A stretch of 64,000 nucleotides of DNA from Nitrospirota bacterium. Its GTDB lineage: Bacteria > Nitrospirota > JACRHJ01. Of the stretch, positions 32,885-40,776 are shown one piece after another. Location: positions 1 to 64,000 of the forward strand of contig JAJYHX010000003.1 of the NCBI GenBank assembly GCA_021784575.1, read 5' to 3'. Made by a program: the position numbers and the translations under genes. Position 1 is the stretch's first letter. Every line of letters begins with the position of its first letter. The notes under the pieces are model-generated. The model ran no database searches and was not told where the DNA came from. It saw nothing but the letters and a program-made list of their open reading frames with translations.

Positions 32885-34608
32885 AAGCCAATATAATCAT
32901 CATCGGCGGGGGCTTGGCCGGGCTGATGTCCGCGATAAAGGTGGCGGAGTCCGGGCGGCATGTGAAGCTGTTCGCCATACACCCGACGCGCCGCTCGCAC
33001 TCCGTCTGCGCGCAGGGAGGTATAAATGCGGCGAAGAACTTGAAGGGCGAGGACGACTCCGTCTGGAAGCACTTCGACGATACGGTATATTCCGGGGACT
33101 TCCTCGCCAATCAGCCGCCGGTATTGAAGATGTGCGAGGCCGCGCCGGGCATAATCGACCTGACCGACCGTATGGGCGTGATGTACAACAGGACGCCTGA
33201 GGGCCTGCTGGACTTCCGCCGCTTCGGAGGGACGAAATACCACCGGACGGCGTTCGCCGGGACGACGACGGGCCAGCAGCTCGTATACGCGCTGGACGAG
33301 CAGGTGCGTCGCTTCGAGGCGGCGGGGCTTGTGGAGAAGTTCGAGAACTGGGAGTTCCTCTCGCCCGTAATCGACGGCTCCGGGACTTGCCGGGGGATAG
33401 TTGCAATCAACCTTTACACGATGGAACTGAAGGCTTTTCCGGCAGATGCCGTAATCGCCGCGACGGGCGGCATCGGCGCGATATTCGGCAAGAGCACGAA
33501 CTCCATCGTAAATACCGGGAGCGCGGTTTCCGCGTTCTACCAGGCGGGCGCGGCATACGCGAACCCGGAGATGGTGCAGGTGCATCCTACCGCCATGCCG
33601 GGCGAGGACAAGACACGGCTTATTTCCGAGTCCGCGCGCGGCGAGGGCGGGCGCGTCTGGGTTCCGCGGGACGGGAAGCCCTGGTATTTCCTTGAGGAGT
33701 GGTATCCCGCCTACGGGAACCTCGTCCCAAGGGACGTTGCATCCCGTGCCATATTCAAAGTCGTTTATGAGCTGGGGCTGGGCGTCGAAGGTAAGCCGGT
33801 CGTGTATCTCGACATCTCGCGCCTACCGAAGGAAGACCTCGATACCCGGCTATTCGGCATAATGGAGATATACCAGACCTATACCGGCCAGGACCCGCGC
33901 AAGGTCCCCATGCAGGTATTCCCCGGCGTGCATTACAACATGGGCGGCTTCTGGGTGGACTACAACATGGCCACGAACATACCGGGCCTCTTCGCCGTCG
34001 GCGAGGCGGAATACCAGCACCACGGCGCGAACCGTCTCGGCGCGAACTCGCTCGTCTCCTGCATTTTCGACGGCATGGTCGCAGGGCCCGCGGCTGTTCA
34101 TTACGCCTCCGGGCTTAATACCCGCTCGGAGGATATGGCCTCATCGCTTTTCGACGCGGAGACGAAGAGACAGTCCGAAATAAATTCCGGACTGCAGAAG
34201 AGAAGCGGCAGCGAGAACCTGCGCGCCCTTTACCGTGAGATGGGCGACGTTATGCGTGAAAATGTTACGGTCGTGCGGTATAATGAAAAACTGAAAGCGG
34301 CGGACGCAAAGCTCCGGGAACTTACGGAGCGTTATGAAAATATCGGCCTCCCGGACGGCGGCCAGTCCCTGGTGTTCGCGCGGGAGCTTTGGAACATGCT
34401 TGTCCTTGCGCGTGCGATAACGCTTGCGGCCCTCGAGAGGGACGAATCGCGCGGCGCGCACTACAAGCCGGAATTTCCGAAACGCGACGACGAAAACTGG
34501 CTCAAGACGACAAAGGCGTTTTATACTCCGGACGGGCCGCGCTTTGAATACGAGCCGGTGGACATCTCGCTCATAAAGCCGCGTGAGCGGCATTACGAAA
34601 TAGAATAA
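32881..34608 (+). CDS. frdA: Succinate dehydrogenase/fumarate reductase flavoprotein subunit
   Basis: A protein of 575 residues carrying FAD and the active site. The dinucleotide fold is IIIIGGGLAGLMSAIKVAE. RRSHSVCAQGGINAAKN contains the His expected to bind FAD covalently. HPTAMPGEDKTRLISESARG is the active-site loop, VHYNMGGFWVDYNM and HHGANRLGANSLVS follow. The C-terminus has the helical domain with ALERDESRGAHYKPEFPKRD. Direction (fumarate reduction or succinate oxidation) cannot be told from sequence. Confidence 0.96.
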   Translation: MKANIIIIGGGLAGLMSAIKVAESGRHVKLFAIHPTRRSHSVCAQGGINAAKNLKGEDDSVWKHFDDTVYSGDFLANQPPVLKMCEAAPGIIDLTDRMGVMYNRTPEGLLDFRRFGGTKYHRTAFAGTTTGQQLVYALDEQVRRFEAAGLVEKFENWEFLSPVIDGSGTCRGIVAINLYTMELKAFPADAVIAATGGIGAIFGKSTNSIVNTGSAVSAFYQAGAAYANPEMVQVHPTAMPGEDKTRLISESARGEGGRVWVPRDGKPWYFLEEWYPAYGNLVPRDVASRAIFKVVYELGLGVEGKPVVYLDISRLPKEDLDTRLFGIMEIYQTYTGQDPRKVPMQVFPGVHYNMGGFWVDYNMATNIPGLFAVGEAEYQHHGANRLGANSLVSCIFDGMVAGPAAVHYASGLNTRSEDMASSLFDAETKRQSEINSGLQKRSGSENLRALYREMGDVMRENVTVVRYNEKLKAADAKLRELTERYENIGLPDGGQSLVFARELWNMLVLARAITLAALERDESRGAHYKPEFPKRDDENWLKTTKAFYTPDGPRFEYEPVDISLIKPRERHYEIE

Positions 34609-34615
34609 AACGTCA

Positions 34616-34698
34616 TAACACCCCCTCTGTCACCATCTTATCCTAAGAGGGGTATGTAAGGGAAATGTCATTCCGAGCGAAGCGAAGAATCCACAGTT
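34616..34698. repeat. Family A hairpin followed by dispersed repeat B
   Basis: A degenerate A copy, TAACACCCCCTCTG...CTAAGAGGGG (34616-34660), is followed directly by repeat B, TGTCATTCCGAGCGAAGCG (34666-34698). Together they fill the gap between frdA and the lipoprotein gene. Confidence 0.7.
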
Positions 34699-34719
34699 AG
34701 TATTGCGTAGGAGGTTTTT

Positions 34720-35205
34720 ATGAATATGAAATCGTTGATACCTGTTGTGTTAATCGCGTTATTTCTTTCCGCCTGCGCCTCACCGGGCGGCGGGACAAAA
34801 GCCGCGATGATGATGCCGGCCGTACGGGCGCTGCAAGCCGTATATGTCTGGGACGCGGACGGCTACCCCGACATAAACCTCCTGCGGGCGCTGAAGGCGG
34901 AGACGGCAAAAGAGCTTCGGGAAAAGGGCCTTCTCGTGTCGAACGACCAGAACTCGACTCAGGCGTACGTAAAAATAACGGTGCTGAAAGGATACGACAG
35001 CGTAAGCAGAGACAGGTCGTATCTTAAGGCGCGGCTTTATTTCATAGACGCGGCCGGAGAGAATATCTTCTACGACAAGACCGCGTCCGCGTCGCTCTCA
35101 GGCGACAGGCCCACCGGCAACGGAGGCGAAAAAGGCCCCGGCTGGCCCGTGAAACGGTTGGTGCGTAAGCTTCTGTCGGACTATCCTAAGGTCGCGGTGA
35201 AATGA
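34720..35205 (+). CDS. Small lipoprotein inside the frd operon
   Basis: A protein of 161 residues with a lipoprotein signal (LIPVVLIALFLSACASPGG). No enzyme family is recognised. The mature part resembles small outer-membrane lipoproteins of the DUF4136/DUF4410 kind: VYVWDADGYPD, TAKELREKGLLVS and YVKITVLKGYDSVS with alternating hydrophobic strands. GTAGGAGG precedes ATG 34720. It separates frdA from frdB and overlaps frdB by four bases, so it is cotranslated with the iron-sulfur subunit. A role in the complex is not implied by any motif. Confidence 0.75.
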   Translation: MNMKSLIPVVLIALFLSACASPGGGTKAAMMMPAVRALQAVYVWDADGYPDINLLRALKAETAKELREKGLLVSNDQNSTQAYVKITVLKGYDSVSRDRSYLKARLYFIDAAGENIFYDKTASASLSGDRPTGNGGEKGPGWPVKRLVRKLLSDYPKVAVK

Positions 35206-35954
35206 AGCAGGGCGAGAAGTTCATAGCGAGGATAAGGCGGCAGGAAGGCCCTGCCTCAAAACCTTACCGGGAGGAATTCGAGCTGGCCTTCCGCCCAGGC
35301 ATGAACGTCATCATCGCGCTCATGGACATACAGGAAAACCCTGTGACGCGCGACGGCGAAAAGACGACTCCCGTCGCATGGGAATGCTCGTGCCTCGAAG
35401 AGGTATGCGGGGCCTGCGCAATGATTATAAACGGCGTCCCGCGGCAGGCGTGCAGCACGCTCATCGACAGCCTCGAGACGCCGGTCGTAATAGAGCCTTT
35501 GACGAAGTTCCCGCTTGTAAAAGACCTTGTGGTAGACAGGCGCTCGATATTCGAGAACTTCAGGAAAATCCGGGCGTGGGTTCCGATAGACCTCACATAC
35601 GGCGCGGGGCCGGGACCGAGGGTAAGCCAGGAGGCGCAGAGGAAGGCGTATCCCCTTTCCCGGTGCATAACCTGCGGGAACTGCCTTGAGGCTTGTCCGC
35701 AGGTAAACAGCGGCTCCCCTTTTATGGGCGCGGCCGTGCTGAACCAGGCGACGCTTATGGACTCTCATCCGACGGGGCGGATGAACAGGTCGGAGCGGCT
35801 TGCGGCGGTGCGGGCAAAGGGGGGCGCGGGAGACTGCGGGAACGCCCAGAACTGCGCCCGCGTATGCCCGAAGAAGATACCGCTCGTTGACTCCATCGCG
35901 CGGCTTAACCGGGAGGCCATAATCGACGGCCTCCTCAAGTGGCTGGAGAAATAA
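35202..35954 (+). CDS. frdB: Succinate dehydrogenase/fumarate reductase iron-sulfur subunit
   Basis: A protein of 250 residues that passes electrons from FAD to the membrane heme. The [2Fe-2S] domain has CSCLEEVCGACAMIINGVPR with a further Cys in RQACSTLID. The C-terminal part has CITCGNCLEACP and CGNAQNCARVCPKKIP for the [4Fe-4S] and [3Fe-4S] centres. ATG 35202 overlaps the lipoprotein stop. sucC starts at the very next base after the stop. Confidence 0.95.
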   Translation: MKQGEKFIARIRRQEGPASKPYREEFELAFRPGMNVIIALMDIQENPVTRDGEKTTPVAWECSCLEEVCGACAMIINGVPRQACSTLIDSLETPVVIEPLTKFPLVKDLVVDRRSIFENFRKIRAWVPIDLTYGAGPGPRVSQEAQRKAYPLSRCITCGNCLEACPQVNSGSPFMGAAVLNQATLMDSHPTGRMNRSERLAAVRAKGGAGDCGNAQNCARVCPKKIPLVDSIARLNREAIIDGLLKWLEK

Positions 35955-37124
35955 ATGCGGCTTCACGAATACCAGGCAAAGGAAATCCTCCGAAAGACCG
36001 GCATACCCGTCCCGAATGGGTTTCTCGCCTCGACTCCGGGCGAGGCCGGGGCGGCATATGAAAACATAGGCTCGCACATCGCGGTCTTGAAGTCCCAGGT
36101 ATTGGCCGGCGGGCGCGGGAAGGCAGGGGGCATAAAGACCGCCCATTCAGCCGAGGAGGCGCAGTTTGCCGCATCGCAGATGCTCGGGCGCAGGCTCGTT
36201 ACATCCCAGAGCGGCCCGGAAGGCGTCCACGTGCGCAGGCTACTTGTCGAAGAAGGCGTTGCCGTCGAGAACGAATATTACGTGGCGATAACCATCGACA
36301 GGGAGAAGAAAAAGCCCGTGGTGATCGCCAGTTCCTCCGGCGGCATGGAGATAGAAGAAACAGCAAGAAGATTTCCGGAAAAGATTGTCCGGGAATACAT
36401 AGAGCCGGTATTCGGCCTCCAGCCCTATCAGGCCAGGAAAATCGCGTACGGGCTCGGCATACGCGGGAACCTGGCGCAGCTTTTCGTGGACGTCCTGCTC
36501 AAGCTGCATATTATCTTCCTTGTCTCCGACCTCGAAATAGCCGAGATAAACCCGCTTGCCAAGACCGAAGAAGACCGCTTCGTGGCGCTGGATTCCAAGA
36601 TGAAGATAGACGACAGCGCCCTTTTCAGGCACGAGGACATCGGAAAACTGGCGGACCCGCTCGACATGGACCCGCATGAATACGAGGCCCGCAAGGCCGG
36701 GGTAAACTACATAAAACTGAAAGGCAATATCGGCTGCATGGTAAACGGCGCTGGGCTTGCCATGGCGACGATGGACCTTATAAAATCCGCCGGCGGGGAA
36801 CCTGCAAACTTCCTCGACGCAGGCGGCGGCGCGGATGCGGAGCATATCAAAAAGGCGCTTGAAGTGCTCGCCTCCGACCAGAGGGTGGAGGCCATCCTCG
36901 TCAATATCTTCGGCGGGATTTTGAGGTGCGACGTCCTAGCGGAAGGGATTGTCCGGGCGGCAAGGGAGCTTAACATTACCGTCCCGGTAGTCGTGCGCCT
37001 CGAAGGGACGAACAAGGCGCAGGGAGAAAAAATCCTGCGGGATTCCAGGCTTCCCCTCCACTTCGCCGCGACAATGCGCGAGGCCGGGGAGATGGCCGTC
37101 AGGTCGATAAGGAGCAATGCATAA
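35955..37124 (+). CDS. sucC: Succinyl-CoA synthetase beta subunit
   Basis: A protein of 389 residues with an ATP-grasp N-terminus. It interconverts succinate and succinyl-CoA with nucleotide phosphorylation. MRLHEYQAKEILRKTGIPVP is typical, AVLKSQVLAGGRGKAGG binds nucleotide and EINPLAKTEEDRFVALDSKM carries metal ligands. GNIGCMVNGAGLAMATMD and FLDAGGGADAEHIKKAL follow. GGAG six bases upstream defines the ATG. It abuts frdB, so fumarate/succinate and succinyl-CoA steps are cotranscribed. Confidence 0.96.
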   Translation: MRLHEYQAKEILRKTGIPVPNGFLASTPGEAGAAYENIGSHIAVLKSQVLAGGRGKAGGIKTAHSAEEAQFAASQMLGRRLVTSQSGPEGVHVRRLLVEEGVAVENEYYVAITIDREKKKPVVIASSSGGMEIEETARRFPEKIVREYIEPVFGLQPYQARKIAYGLGIRGNLAQLFVDVLLKLHIIFLVSDLEIAEINPLAKTEEDRFVALDSKMKIDDSALFRHEDIGKLADPLDMDPHEYEARKAGVNYIKLKGNIGCMVNGAGLAMATMDLIKSAGGEPANFLDAGGGADAEHIKKALEVLASDQRVEAILVNIFGGILRCDVLAEGIVRAARELNITVPVVVRLEGTNKAQGEKILRDSRLPLHFAATMREAGEMAVRSIRSNA

Positions 37125-37140
37125 ATGTAAGTTAACTAAG

Positions 37141-37190
37141 TAACGCCCCCTCAATCCCCCTCTTAAGATAAGAGGGGGATGGGGGAGTTA
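37141..37190. repeat. Family A hairpin repeat, most complete copy
   Basis: TAACGCCCCCTC then CCCCCTCTTA, loop AGAT, AAGAGGGGGA then GGGGGAGTTA, bounded exactly by TAAC and GTTA. The last base is the A of an ATG. The GAGG right behind it serves as the ribosome site for sucD at 37202. Confidence 0.85.
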
Positions 37191-37201
37191 TGAGGATTTT
37201 A

Positions 37202-38116
37202 ATGTCTATATTGATCGACAAGACAACAAAGGTAATCGTGCAGGGCCTTACCGGGCGCGAAGGCTCGTTCCACGCCGAGCAGATGCTCTCTTACGGCACG
37301 CGCGTGGTCGGAGGCGTTACGCCGGGCAAGGGCGGGAAAGAAGTCCAGGGCCTCCCGGTGTTCGATTCCGTGGTTGAGGCGGCGAAAGAGACCGGGGCCG
37401 GCGCATCGGTGATATTTGTCCCGGCGGTGCACGCCTCCGACGCCATCCTCGAAGCCGCGGACGCCGGCATAGGACTTATCGTCTGCATAACCGAGGGCAT
37501 ACCGGTGCACGACATGCTGGTTGTCGCGCGGGCGCTCGAAGGCTCGCAAAGCCGGCTAATCGGCCCGAACTGCCCCGGCGTCATAACTCCGGGAGAGGCA
37601 AAAATCGGCATCATGCCGGGCTATATCCATGCAAAAGGGAATATCGGAGTCATATCCCGCAGCGGGACATTGACTTACGAAGCGGTCTTTCAGCTTACGG
37701 CGGCGGGCCTCGGCCAGTCCACCTGCATCGGCATAGGGGGCGACCCGCTCATAGGCACGGACTTTACGGATTGTCTCGGGATGTTCGAGGACGACCCGGA
37801 GACGACGGCCGTCCTGATGATAGGCGAGATAGGAGGCGCGGCGGAGGAGCGCGCGGCGGAGTTTATAAAAAGCGGGGCGTTTAATAAACCTGCCTTCGCC
37901 CATATCGCGGGGCTAACGGCCCCCGAAGGCCGGAGGATGGGCCATGCCGGCGCGATAATATCCGGCGGAACCGGCACGGCCGGGAAAAAAGTCGAGACAC
38001 TGGCCGATGCCGGTGTTAAAATAATAACCGACCCTTCCGCCATCGGGGAGACAGTAAGTGCGGGGTTGAGCGTAGAGCGAAAAAGAGTTACGGCAAGGCG
38101 GAAGGCAGCCAATTAA
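37202..38116 (+). CDS. sucD: Succinyl-CoA synthetase alpha subunit
   Basis: A protein of 304 residues from ATG 37202, the usual start ([20 protein letters not shown]). GAGG six bases upstream supports it over the in-frame ATG at 37190. CoA-binding and phosphohistidine motifs are present: [34 protein letters not shown] and [17 protein letters not shown] with the active His. It pairs with sucC, 77 bases upstream across a hairpin repeat. Confidence 0.95.
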   Translation: MSILIDKTTKVIVQGLTGREGSFHAEQMLSYGTRVVGGVTPGKGGKEVQGLPVFDSVVEAAKETGAGASVIFVPAVHASDAILEAADAGIGLIVCITEGIPVHDMLVVARALEGSQSRLIGPNCPGVITPGEAKIGIMPGYIHAKGNIGVISRSGTLTYEAVFQLTAAGLGQSTCIGIGGDPLIGTDFTDCLGMFEDDPETTAVLMIGEIGGAAEERAAEFIKSGAFNKPAFAHIAGLTAPEGRRMGHAGAIISGGTGTAGKKVETLADAGVKIITDPSAIGETVSAGLSVERKRVTARRKAAN

Positions 38117-38176
38117 AAATATGCGGCGGCCCGTCCCTGTCGAGGGCGTTATGAAAAACAGGAGGTTTGCAGTTTT

Positions 38177-38380
38177 ATGAAGATGCTTTTGCCCGTGATA
38201 GACCCCGATCTCTGCACCGCGTGCGGGCTTTGCTGCGCGGCGTGTCCTTACGAGGTGCTGGAAATGAAAAACGGCCTGGCCGTCGTCGTGAAGCCGAAGG
38301 CCTGCAAGGACCTCGAAGCCTGCGTCTCGGCCTGTCCGACGGGCGCAATCACGATGGAAGAGGCGGAAGTCCCGGATTAA
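38177..38380 (+). CDS. Small [4Fe-4S] ferredoxin
   Basis: A protein of 67 residues. The first cluster motif is canonical (CTACGLCCAACP). The second, CKDLEACVSACP, has five rather than two residues between its first two cysteines, so it may not bind a normal cluster. The size matches delta subunits of 2-oxoacid:ferredoxin oxidoreductases and its place after sucCD would suit 2-oxoglutarate oxidation, but no such enzyme follows. GGAGG lies upstream. Confidence 0.8.
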   Translation: MKMLLPVIDPDLCTACGLCCAACPYEVLEMKNGLAVVVKPKACKDLEACVSACPTGAITMEEAEVPD

Positions 38381-38414
38381 AGCACGGGGCGACAAAATAA
38401 AAAGGAGGCTTTCT

Positions 38415-38927
38415 TTGACCGAAAATTTCTCGGATTCCAGAAGGAAGTTCCTGGGCTACGCGATTGCCGGGATGGGCGGGGCGGTGGCGCTGGGCTATGC
38501 CATACCTCTCATCCAGTATCTTGTGGGGCCTGCCATGGCGCCGCAGGAAGATTCATGGTCCCTGGTATGCGGCGCGCAGGACGTCCCGGTGAACGATCCG
38601 AAATCCATTACGTTTGTCTCCAACGTGAAGTCCGGCTGGCAGACCAAGCGCGTCCAGAGAGACGTCTGGGTAGTAAAAAAACCAGACGGGAGCTATACCG
38701 TATTCTCGCCGGTATGTCCGCACCTGGGCTGCGCCTACAACTGGAACGGCCAGGAAAGGCGCTTCATATGTCCGTGCCACGGGAGCGTATACACCATTAC
38801 CGGAAAAGTTGTCGCCGGGCCTGCCCCAAGGCCGCTTGATACGCTTCCAGTAAAGATCGAAAACGGGAATATATACGTCAAATACGAGAAATTCCGCCTC
38901 GGAATCCCCGAAAAGGTGCTCGCATGA
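38415..38927 (+). CDS. qcrA: Rieske iron-sulfur protein of a quinol:cytochrome c reductase
   Basis: A protein of 170 residues with an N-terminal membrane anchor preceded by a twin-Arg-like SRRKFLG. The [2Fe-2S] site is CPHLGC (residues 101-106) and CPCHGS (119-124). Ligands would be Cys101, His103, Cys119 and His122, with a Cys106-Cys121 disulfide. The start is TTG at 38415 with AAAGGAGG six bases upstream. It overlaps the cytochrome b gene by four bases. Confidence 0.94.
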   Translation: MTENFSDSRRKFLGYAIAGMGGAVALGYAIPLIQYLVGPAMAPQEDSWSLVCGAQDVPVNDPKSITFVSNVKSGWQTKRVQRDVWVVKKPDGSYTVFSPVCPHLGCAYNWNGQERRFICPCHGSVYTITGKVVAGPAPRPLDTLPVKIENGNIYVKYEKFRLGIPEKVLA

Positions 38928-40246
38928 CCCAAACATCAAAGGTAAGGTCGTGGTTTGAAGAACGCCTCGGACTCTCCCGTCTGATGGCCCCCCTGATGTA
39001 CAAGCCGCTCTCCGGCGGTGCGCGCTACCAGTTCAGCGTGGGCTCTTTGAACCTCCTGCTCTTTGTGAACCAGGTGCTTACCGGCATCTTCCTGATGATA
39101 TACTACGTCAACTCGCCCGATCATGCCTATGATGCAGTCAAGTACATACAGCGCCAGGTCGATTTCGGCTATCTGGTGCGCGGCCTGCACTACTGGGGCG
39201 CGAGCGCGATGGTCGTTTCTGTAATGCTCCACGTCATACGCGTATTCGTCTACGGCGCATATAAAAAACCGCGCGAGATAATGTGGGTCAGCGGAACATT
39301 ACTGATGCTGCTCGTCTTAGGGTTCGCCTTCACGGGCTATCTCCTGCCCTGGGACCAGAAGGCATACTGGGCAACAGTTGTAGGAACAAGCATCCCCGGC
39401 ACGACGCCGGTAATCGGGGACAGCCTCGTCCGCCTCATCCGCGGCGGCATCAGCGTAAGCAACCTCACCCTCACCCGCTTCTTCGCCATACACGTCGAGG
39501 TATTGCCCTGGCTCCTGGTGATTCTCGCCGGAGCGCATCTTACCGTCCTCCAGATTGTTGACCACACACCGCCCTGGAACCCGGAAAAGGCGAAAATCGA
39601 GGCGCCTTTCTACCCCGACCAGGTCTTCAAGGACATGGTCCTGTTTCTGCTGGTTTTCGTGGGGCTGGTGGCCCTTGCCAACCTCCACCCCGCGCCGCTC
39701 GGCTCCGTTGCGGACCCGACGGTCAAGACCTACGTGCCGCGCCCCGAATGGTATTTCTTCTTCCTGTTTCAGCTTCTGAAATTCTTCCAGGGCCCCTATG
39801 AGATTGTCGGCACGATGGTCTTGCCGACCCTATTCATCGTCCTGATGCTGCTTCTGCCTTTCTACGACAGGAACCCGGCCCTTGCCCCGAAGAAGCGCCC
39901 CGTCGCAATGGCCTGCATCGGGATATGCGTCGTCGGCTATATTACCCTAACCGCCATGGCCGCCTTGAGCGGGAAACCGGGAGGCGGGCCGTCTACGGTC
40001 TCCGTGTCGAAAGGGAAGCTCCTTTTTGCGCAGCTTCACTGCGATTCGTGCCACAGCATCAACGGAGTCGGCGGACAGGTCGGCCCGCCGCTCGACAAGG
40101 AGGCAGAGAAGCGGACAAGGGAGTGGCTGATTGCGCATTTCAAGGACCCGCAGAAGATGTCTCCGGGGAGCATAATGCCGAAATTCAACTACCTGACCAA
40201 AGAGCAGCTGAGCGAACTTACGGACTACATGCAGAGCCTGAAATAA
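38924..40246 (+). CDS. qcrB: Cytochrome b (b6-type) with fused C-terminal cytochrome c domain
   Basis: A protein of 440 residues. Residues about 30-350 are a complete cytochrome b. Heme ligands are His89/His103 and His190/His205, the latter with the 14-residue spacing of b6-type proteins. The quinol-site PEWY lies in YVPRPEWYFFF. The last about 85 residues add a c-type domain with Cys373-Cys376-His377 (CDSCH) and a Met candidate in SPGSIMPKFNYL. The fusion replaces a separate cytochrome c1/c subunit. It would take quinol electrons and pass them to a periplasmic carrier such as the triheme cytochrome. No signal peptide is needed because the fusion exports the heme domain. Confidence 0.94.
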   Translation: MTQTSKVRSWFEERLGLSRLMAPLMYKPLSGGARYQFSVGSLNLLLFVNQVLTGIFLMIYYVNSPDHAYDAVKYIQRQVDFGYLVRGLHYWGASAMVVSVMLHVIRVFVYGAYKKPREIMWVSGTLLMLLVLGFAFTGYLLPWDQKAYWATVVGTSIPGTTPVIGDSLVRLIRGGISVSNLTLTRFFAIHVEVLPWLLVILAGAHLTVLQIVDHTPPWNPEKAKIEAPFYPDQVFKDMVLFLLVFVGLVALANLHPAPLGSVADPTVKTYVPRPEWYFFFLFQLLKFFQGPYEIVGTMVLPTLFIVLMLLLPFYDRNPALAPKKRPVAMACIGICVVGYITLTAMAALSGKPGGGPSTVSVSKGKLLFAQLHCDSCHSINGVGGQVGPPLDKEAEKRTREWLIAHFKDPQKMSPGSIMPKFNYLTKEQLSELTDYMQSLK

Positions 40247-40344
40247 GGCTGCAAGACAGGGCTGCCGGGCGGCATTCCAAAGCGAAAACGAGGGCCTCGG
40301 ACGCCAAAAAAAGAAGGCTGCACGGCGGAATCGTCATTTAATGT

Positions 40345-40373
40345 TTGACTTGAAAGCCCCGGTATAATATAAT
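40345..40373 (+). promoter_or_regulatory. Near-consensus promoter of the tRNA gene
   Basis: TTGACT (40345-40350), 17 bases, TATAAT (40368-40373), placing transcription start about eight bases before the mature 5' end. Confidence 0.85.
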
Positions 40374-40387
40374 CTTTTAATTCGTGA

Positions 40388-40464
<77 letters not shown>

Positions 40465-40472
40465 AATAAATC

Positions 40473-40509
40473 AAGGGGTTAGCCCTAAAAAGCTAACCCC
40501 TTATTTTTT
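40473..40509 (+). terminator. Rho-independent terminator of the tRNA
   Basis: Arms AAGGGGTTAGC and GCTAACCCCTT, loop of eight, then ATTTTTT. Confidence 0.9.
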
Positions 40510-40633
40510 ATCGATTTGACTACTTTTCACTACCGCGTTTCTCAGTAGCCGCGAGATGTAAACTTTACCAGACAATTGTTCCGGAGAGTAAATAGTTATA
40601 CGAACTTTTAATCAACGCAAACTCCCGATGAAG

Positions 40634-40661
40634 TTGACAAACACTTATCAGGTGTTATATT
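40634..40661 (+). promoter_or_regulatory. Promoter of the polysaccharide cluster
   Basis: TTGACA (40634-40639), 16 bases, TATATT (40656-40661). The leader to the first gene at 40777 would be about 110 bases. No gene or riboswitch was recognised in it. Confidence 0.65.
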
Positions 40662-40776
40662 AAATATCAATATCTCCGCCATAAATCTGAAGGACGTTTT
40701 CTAAAACCTCCGGTTATATCAAGTCTTTTGCTTTCCGATTTCAAGCCCCCTGGACAAAATATACAGAAGGGAAAGG

